Shown: piece after piece, positions 37,788-41,999 of the stretch | Layout of the letters: each line of letters begins with the position of its first letter | Position numbering within the stretch: position 1 is the first letter of the stretch | Program-made: the position numbers and the translations under genes | The notes under the pieces: model-generated | The model's database searches: none | Seen by the model: only the letters and a program-made list of their open reading frames with translations | Told to the model about the DNA's origin: nothing | Assembly (NCBI RefSeq): GCF_000633515.1 | Contig: NZ_AYMP01000041.1 | Location: 1 to 41,999, forward strand | Reading direction: 5' to 3' | Length of the DNA stretch: 41,999 nt | From: Morganella morganii H1r | GTDB taxonomy: Bacteria; Pseudomonadota; Gammaproteobacteria; Enterobacterales; Enterobacteriaceae

Positions 37788-38081
37788 ATGATAATAAAAA
37801 AGGTTGAAGTTTTTTATGGAATTGCTGCAAGAACCGGTAAGGACATTCTGACCGAAGATGCACTTGGTAAAGAAATGAGGGAAATTAAATTAGCGGAGAT
37901 GCTGCAAATTTATCTTAGTAATAATGAGAGTGATGACCTTGATGATAGCATGTGGATCAAAGATGATGTTCTTGTTATTGAAAATTACATGGGGATTCTT
38001 GAAATCGGTTTTTTAATAAAAAACCATGAGAGAATAAATAAAGGAAAAACGTTGCAGGTTGTTTTTGAAGGTGACGTTTAA
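37788..38081 (+). CDS. Small unknown protein, 97 aa, paralogous to the gene at the left edge
   Basis: I chose ATG 37788 (AGAGGTCAGCGTT upstream). The protein is acidic and soluble. Its C-terminal 40 residues (MWIKDDVLVIENYM, then IGFLIKNHE and KTLQVVF) match the C-terminus of the product ending at 266, so this is a plasmid paralogue pair. It separates the adhesin from virB11. Function unknown; a small accessory of transfer or adhesion is possible. Confidence 0.7.
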   Translation: MIIKKVEVFYGIAARTGKDILTEDALGKEMREIKLAEMLQIYLSNNESDDLDDSMWIKDDVLVIENYMGILEIGFLIKNHERINKGKTLQVVFEGDV

Positions 38082-38137
38082 CATAGTGATTCCTGATTTG
38101 CTGGGTTATTTTCACTTCTAACTTAAAAAGGTTAAAA

Positions 38138-39163
38138 ATGTCATCTGATAAAGATAAAACGGCTTTGCATTATCTGAAAGAAACAGGGTTACAGGATTAT
38201 CTTGATAAAGAGGGTGTTACTGAAATTATTATTAATCAGCCGGGCGAAATTGTGATTGAGGGTCAAAATGGCTGGGAGTTTTTTGATGCCCCGGGAGCTA
38301 CATTTGATAATCTCCTGCGGCTGGGAACAGCATTAACCACATTTAATAACGCCGGATGTCTTGATGCGAAGTCACCGGTTAAATCACTGGTTTTGCCGCA
38401 CGGAGAACGATCTCAAATCATTATTCCTCCGGCATGTATGCCGGGGTATATTTCAATGACTATTCGTAAACCGTCATTGAACCGTTTTACTATAGAGGAT
38501 TATGTCAGCTCGGGACGATTTTCACGCGCAAAGCAAGCAAAAAAATCAGAAGGAAAGATTACGGCGCAACAACAGGAGCTGTGGGATCTCTATCAGCAGG
38601 CTCAGAGTAACCCCGATATTTACGCTGATTTCTTCCGTAAAGGTGTTGAGGCGCGTTGTAATTTTCTGGTTGTCGGCGGCACGGGATCAGGTAAAACAAC
38701 TGTAGGAAAAGCCATTGCAGATTTGTTTCCTCATGACCGGCGGATAATCACAATTGAAGATGTTCATGAGATGCCGCTACCTTATCACCATAACCATGTT
38801 CACCTGTTTTATAAACAGGGTGGTATGCAGCCCCGGTATCTTATTGAGGCGGCTATGCGGATGAAACCCGATCATATTTTTCTTGCGGAGCTGCGGGGAG
38901 ATGAAGCATGGAGTTACCTTGAAGCCTTAAATACCGGGCATGAGGGAAGCATCACAACGATTCATGCTAATAACACTTATGCCTCGTTTGCCCGGCTTGC
39001 GTCGATAGTTAAACAGTCTGAGGTCGGATTAACGCTGGATATGGATTTAGTGCAAAAAACGATTAAATCCAGTATCGATATCATCCTGTTTTTTAACCAT
39101 ACCTATATGACTGAGGTTTACTATGATCCGTTTGAGAAAATGAAAATTTTGGCATCAATGTAA
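38138..39163 (+). CDS. virB11: VirB11-like T4SS traffic ATPase
   Basis: 341 aa with Walker A GGTGSGKTT near residue 180, the Asp box ITIEDVHEMPLP near 203, Walker B (IFLAELRGDEAW near 247) and the His box GHEGSITTIHANN near 268. This is the hexameric ATPase that switches between pilus assembly and substrate transfer. The gene lies after the adhesin insertion rather than directly after virB10. AAAAAGGTTAAAA precedes the ATG. Confidence 0.95.
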   Translation: MSSDKDKTALHYLKETGLQDYLDKEGVTEIIINQPGEIVIEGQNGWEFFDAPGATFDNLLRLGTALTTFNNAGCLDAKSPVKSLVLPHGERSQIIIPPACMPGYISMTIRKPSLNRFTIEDYVSSGRFSRAKQAKKSEGKITAQQQELWDLYQQAQSNPDIYADFFRKGVEARCNFLVVGGTGSGKTTVGKAIADLFPHDRRIITIEDVHEMPLPYHHNHVHLFYKQGGMQPRYLIEAAMRMKPDHIFLAELRGDEAWSYLEALNTGHEGSITTIHANNTYASFARLASIVKQSEVGLTLDMDLVQKTIKSSIDIILFFNHTYMTEVYYDPFEKMKILASM

Positions 39164-39224
39164 TTCTGAATAAAACCAAAGTTATTTATGACCTTAAATC
39201 TACGTTGACAGTAAAGGTAAAACC

Positions 39225-41234
39225 ATGCCTGACAAAAAGCCTTTTATTATTTTTCTGTTATTTTTATTTATCACTGCCCTGATTGCGGGTTTTTATACGT
39301 CCGGTATGGCAGTGTTAAAGATGATCGGACAACCTATAACCTTTGAGTCCGTGAAATGGAATCTGTTTGTTGATATCTATCAGACATACGGAGGACAAAA
39401 AGCATATCGAAAATATATTATTGCAGGGTTTGCAGGCGGTGCCGCGCCTCTGGTCATATGGGTGATTTTTACCGGTGTTATTATTGCCGGGTTAAGACCG
39501 AAAAAAACACTTCACGGTAACGCACGGTTTGCCAGTGATATAGACCTTGCTAAATCAGGTTTTTTCCCGGCTAAAAACAAACCGAATAAAAAATCATCCA
39601 CTGCTGTGCTTATCGGAAAAATGCCGAAGGGCCGGTTTAAGGGAAAGTATATTCAGTACATGGGGCAGCAGTTTCTGATGTTGTACGCACCAACACGAAG
39701 TGGTAAAGGGGTTGGTATCGTTATTCCTAACTGTCTTTTTTATCTTGAATCTTTAGTTGTGCTTGATATCAAGCTTGAAAACTTCATTTCGACAGCCGGT
39801 CACAGGCAAGATAATCTTGGTCATGATGTTTTTTTATTTTGTCCGGACGGTTATCAGAATAGTGATGATATGAAAGAGAAAAACATACGGAGCCACCGCT
39901 ACAACCCATTATTTTATATTCGCCGTGACCCGATTAACCGGTTTGGTGATTTAACAAAGATATCCTCTATATTATTTCCTCTGACAGGGGATAAAAATGA
40001 TATGTGGACTGATTTATCCGCAAACGTTTTTAATGCCCTTGTGCTTTTTTTACTGGACACAGAAAATGAAACGATTACTGAGGATGTTGAAATTGAAAAA
40101 GAAGGTAATGTTTATTATGAGGAGCGCGTAAAACAAAAATATAAAGTCACTATGTCTCAAGTGTTCTCATTATCTGTACCTAAAGACGGAAAAACGCTGG
40201 GTGACTGGTTTTTAAGTGAGATAGCACTCAGAAATACGGATGAAAATAAGGCGGCATGGAATACCTATCTTGAGCATTTAAAGAAAGAGGATGAATCTGT
40301 TGCACGCCCCGAGCTTTGTTTGTTATCTGATGATACAGTGACACTGATGCGCCAGTTCGCACAGCAAAAACCAGAACAGCAACAAAGTATTATGCTGACG
40401 TTTAATGCTAACATGAAAATGTTTGCTAACCCGGTGACAGCAGCCGCCACTGATGGTAATGATTTTGATTTGCGGGATGTTCGCAGAAAAAAAATGACCG
40501 TCTATTTTGGTTTGGCTCCGGCTGCACTGAGTCAGTACGCACGTTTAACTAATCTTTTTTTCAGTCAGCTTCTTAATGAAAATGTGCGTACTCTGCCTGA
40601 GCATGATCCGTCTTTGAAATATCAATGTCTGATGATGCTGGATGAATTCACCTCTATGGGATGTTTAGACATTATTCAGGTTTCACTGGCATTTACAGCC
40701 GGTTATAACATGCGTTTTGTCTTCATTCTTCAAAATCAGGAGCAGCTTTTTGATGAAAAAAAGGGGTACGGAAAAAATGGCGGAAATACTATCCTGAAAA
40801 ACTGTGCTGTTGAGTTAGTTTATCCGCCAAAAGAAGTTGATGATTCTGTAAAAAAAATGAGTGAAACGCTGGGTTATTATGACATGAAAATTACTAATAA
40901 AAGTAAAACCCGGGGTAAATCATCATCCACATCTCAGGCTGAAAACATTCAAAAACGCGCTCTTATGCTGCCGCAGGAGATTATTGAATTACGTGATATT
41001 AAACATTCTTCTGGTATGGCTTTACGTGAAATTATAAAAAGTGAGTTTGTCAGACCATTTATCGCGGATAAAATCGTTTATTTTGATGAACCGTATTTTA
41101 GTGACCGCAAAAAGTATGCGGAAACTCATATTCCGGATATTCCATTGTTAGATGTAGAGCAGAACGAGTTGGCTAAAATGCTTTTTGAACTAAAAGAGCG
41201 GGATAGCCTTTTTGTAGTTGAACCTGATTTTTAA
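39225..41234 (+). CDS. virD4: VirD4-like type IV coupling protein
   Basis: 669 aa: two N-terminal transmembrane helices (about 5-30 and 65-90), LHGNARFASDIDLAKSG (conserved T4CP segment), Walker A YAPTRSGKGVG near 155-163, and Walker B LMMLDEFTSMG near 470. It docks the relaxosome to the T4SS channel and delivers the relaxase-DNA complex. A weak GGTAAAACC site precedes the ATG. Confidence 0.95.
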   Translation: MPDKKPFIIFLLFLFITALIAGFYTSGMAVLKMIGQPITFESVKWNLFVDIYQTYGGQKAYRKYIIAGFAGGAAPLVIWVIFTGVIIAGLRPKKTLHGNARFASDIDLAKSGFFPAKNKPNKKSSTAVLIGKMPKGRFKGKYIQYMGQQFLMLYAPTRSGKGVGIVIPNCLFYLESLVVLDIKLENFISTAGHRQDNLGHDVFLFCPDGYQNSDDMKEKNIRSHRYNPLFYIRRDPINRFGDLTKISSILFPLTGDKNDMWTDLSANVFNALVLFLLDTENETITEDVEIEKEGNVYYEERVKQKYKVTMSQVFSLSVPKDGKTLGDWFLSEIALRNTDENKAAWNTYLEHLKKEDESVARPELCLLSDDTVTLMRQFAQQKPEQQQSIMLTFNANMKMFANPVTAAATDGNDFDLRDVRRKKMTVYFGLAPAALSQYARLTNLFFSQLLNENVRTLPEHDPSLKYQCLMMLDEFTSMGCLDIIQVSLAFTAGYNMRFVFILQNQEQLFDEKKGYGKNGGNTILKNCAVELVYPPKEVDDSVKKMSETLGYYDMKITNKSKTRGKSSSTSQAENIQKRALMLPQEIIELRDIKHSSGMALREIIKSEFVRPFIADKIVYFDEPYFSDRKKYAETHIPDIPLLDVEQNELAKMLFELKERDSLFVVEPDF

Positions 41235-41248
41235 TAAGGATTACCACG

Positions 41249-41776
41249 ATGAAAAAAACAGTTGCTGTTGCTTTTGCCGGTGTTTTCGGGTTGTTAAGTG
41301 CATTACCGGGCAATCAGGCATATGCCGCCAGTCAGGATGAATGCGCTATCTGGTTATGTTTGCCAGCAGGTTTCGGTACGGGGTGCGGGGCTGCACACAG
41401 TGCCTTTAAAAACCGTTTAAAAAAAGGGAAATCACCCCTGCCAAGCTGGAATAGCTGTTCAGTCGGGGAGTCTGCCGAACCCTACAGTTACAGGAAAACG
41501 TACAGAACTTATACCAACTACGGAAAAGGGAAAATAAAAGAAAGCAGAGGGAGTAATTGTCCGGAAAATGGTTACATTTACTGGAATAATGATAAGTATG
41601 ATGGTGTTGAAGCTATTTGTACAACTACTGAAATTTACACAACAACTTTTTACGATGGTTCAGGCGAGTATGTTCATGAAGAAGAACGCTGGGGAAGGCC
41701 GCTGGAACAGACGATGAATAAGTCATTTAAGCCTGACCGTAAAAAATCAAATCACAGTGTTGGCAGTGAAAGATAA
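41249..41776 (+). CDS. Periplasmic Cys-rich conjugal transfer protein (TraL-like)
   Basis: 175 aa with a signal peptide ending QAYA and the conserved segment ECAIWLCLPAGFGTGC followed by GAAHSAF, which I recall from small transfer proteins annotated TraL in plasmids and integrative elements with VirB/VirD4-type systems. The six or more Cys suggest disulfides in the periplasm. It follows virD4 by 14 bp and ends in a terminator. The precise role in transfer is not known to me. Confidence 0.8.
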   Translation: MKKTVAVAFAGVFGLLSALPGNQAYAASQDECAIWLCLPAGFGTGCGAAHSAFKNRLKKGKSPLPSWNSCSVGESAEPYSYRKTYRTYTNYGKGKIKESRGSNCPENGYIYWNNDKYDGVEAICTTTEIYTTTFYDGSGEYVHEEERWGRPLEQTMNKSFKPDRKKSNHSVGSER

Positions 41777-41781
41777 TCATC

Positions 41782-41806
41782 ATGGCTGGTTATGCCAGCC
41801 ATTTTT
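41782..41806 (+). terminator. Terminator after the Cys-rich transfer gene
   Basis: Stem ATGGCTGG / CCAGCCAT region with a short loop and TTTTT tail, 6 bp after the stop. Confidence 0.85.
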
Positions 41807-41824
41807 AACAGAACAGGTATCGAA

Positions 41825-41999
41825 ATGAAAAATATATCAATGTTGTTTTGTTTTCTTCGAGTGATATCAAAAATAATCATTTTTCTCCTGCTGGTTTTTC
41901 CTGTTATTATGTTTTATGTTTACTTACTAATGTCTTTGCATAGTAATGAGATGTTTGGATTTGGTTTTTTTATCACATCTGATTTTTCAGTTGGTGTTT
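41825..41999 (+). CDS. 5' part of a membrane protein gene running off the right edge
   Basis: ATG 41825 follows ACAGGTATCGAA. The first 58 codons encode a hydrophobic helix (SKIIIFLLLVFPVIMFYVYL) and an aromatic-rich segment. The frame is open at the edge. Joined to the left edge it continues without a stop into the ORF ending at 266, giving a second hydrophobic stretch (VVISLAVLTI) at the junction and a total of 146 codons. Confidence 0.65.
   Translation, partial: MKNISMLFCFLRVISKIIIFLLLVFPVIMFYVYLLMSLHSNEMFGFGFFITSDFSVGV

Noticed and set aside
1-41999. Insertion sequences or transposase genes
   Set aside because: No transposase motif was seen in any frame; mobile features are limited to the small palindromic elements and the transfer genes.

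Overview
The window looks like most or all of a conjugative plasmid of a gammaproteobacterium, probably of the Enterobacterales. The host call is inference. It rests on the AT-rich composition, a PndA/Hok-type killer pair, an enterobacterial-style orphan Hcp, an H-NS-like protein and a YadA-type adhesin. No rRNA, tRNA, metabolic genes or resistance genes were seen. The open frame leaving the right edge continues in frame into the one entering at the left edge, so the sequence may be a closed circle cut inside a gene.

Layout, left to right. 1-5.8 kb: small unknown genes (one broken by an in-frame stop), a plasmid topoisomerase III, an H-NS-like protein, an SGNH esterase and a small membrane protein. 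5.8-7.4 kb, minus strand: a type VI secretion cargo module of Hcp, a papain/NlpC-like effector and a membrane protein that is probably its immunity partner. 7.5-10.2 kb: a SprT-like protein, a zinc ribbon and small unknown or membrane proteins. 10.3-11.6 kb: a ParA/ribbon-helix-helix partition pair with a repeat-rich control region. Three 55-60 bp palindromic elements (5.8, 8.6 and 11.9 kb) mark this accessory block, the outer two in opposite orientation. 12.0-15.7 kb: an HUH relaxase carrying a second gene overprinted inside it, plus a MobC-like protein. 15.8-17.9 kb: candidate oriT, two sets of 9-bp repeats with 2-bp spacers, and a StbABC-like operon, the arrangement I recall for IncW R388.

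18-23.7 kb is probably the leading region: two hok/mok cassettes, a large cruciform-forming element, and minus-strand genes that share a promoter-operator-leader cassette (three copies) or a TTTAC-type operator also found at par. They encode a J-domain protein, two or three unknown proteins, an XRE regulator, HicB with a broken HicA, and a MazEF-like pair. 23.8-25.5 kb is the replicon: DnaA box, 22-bp iterons, AT-rich stretch and a TrfA-like initiator. 25.5-27.6 kb: a GIY-YIG-like protein, a lipoprotein, a LuxR-type regulator and a tandem ribbon-helix-helix protein.

27.6-41.8 kb is one long plus-strand transfer operon: VirB1 to VirB10, then a trimeric autotransporter adhesin and a small unknown protein, then VirB11, VirD4 and a Cys-rich transfer protein. 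Together the genes cover replication, two partition systems, post-segregational killing, mobilization, a complete P-type (VirB/VirD4) type IV secretion system, a plasmid-borne adhesin that could help mating contact, and a T6SS weapon cassette.
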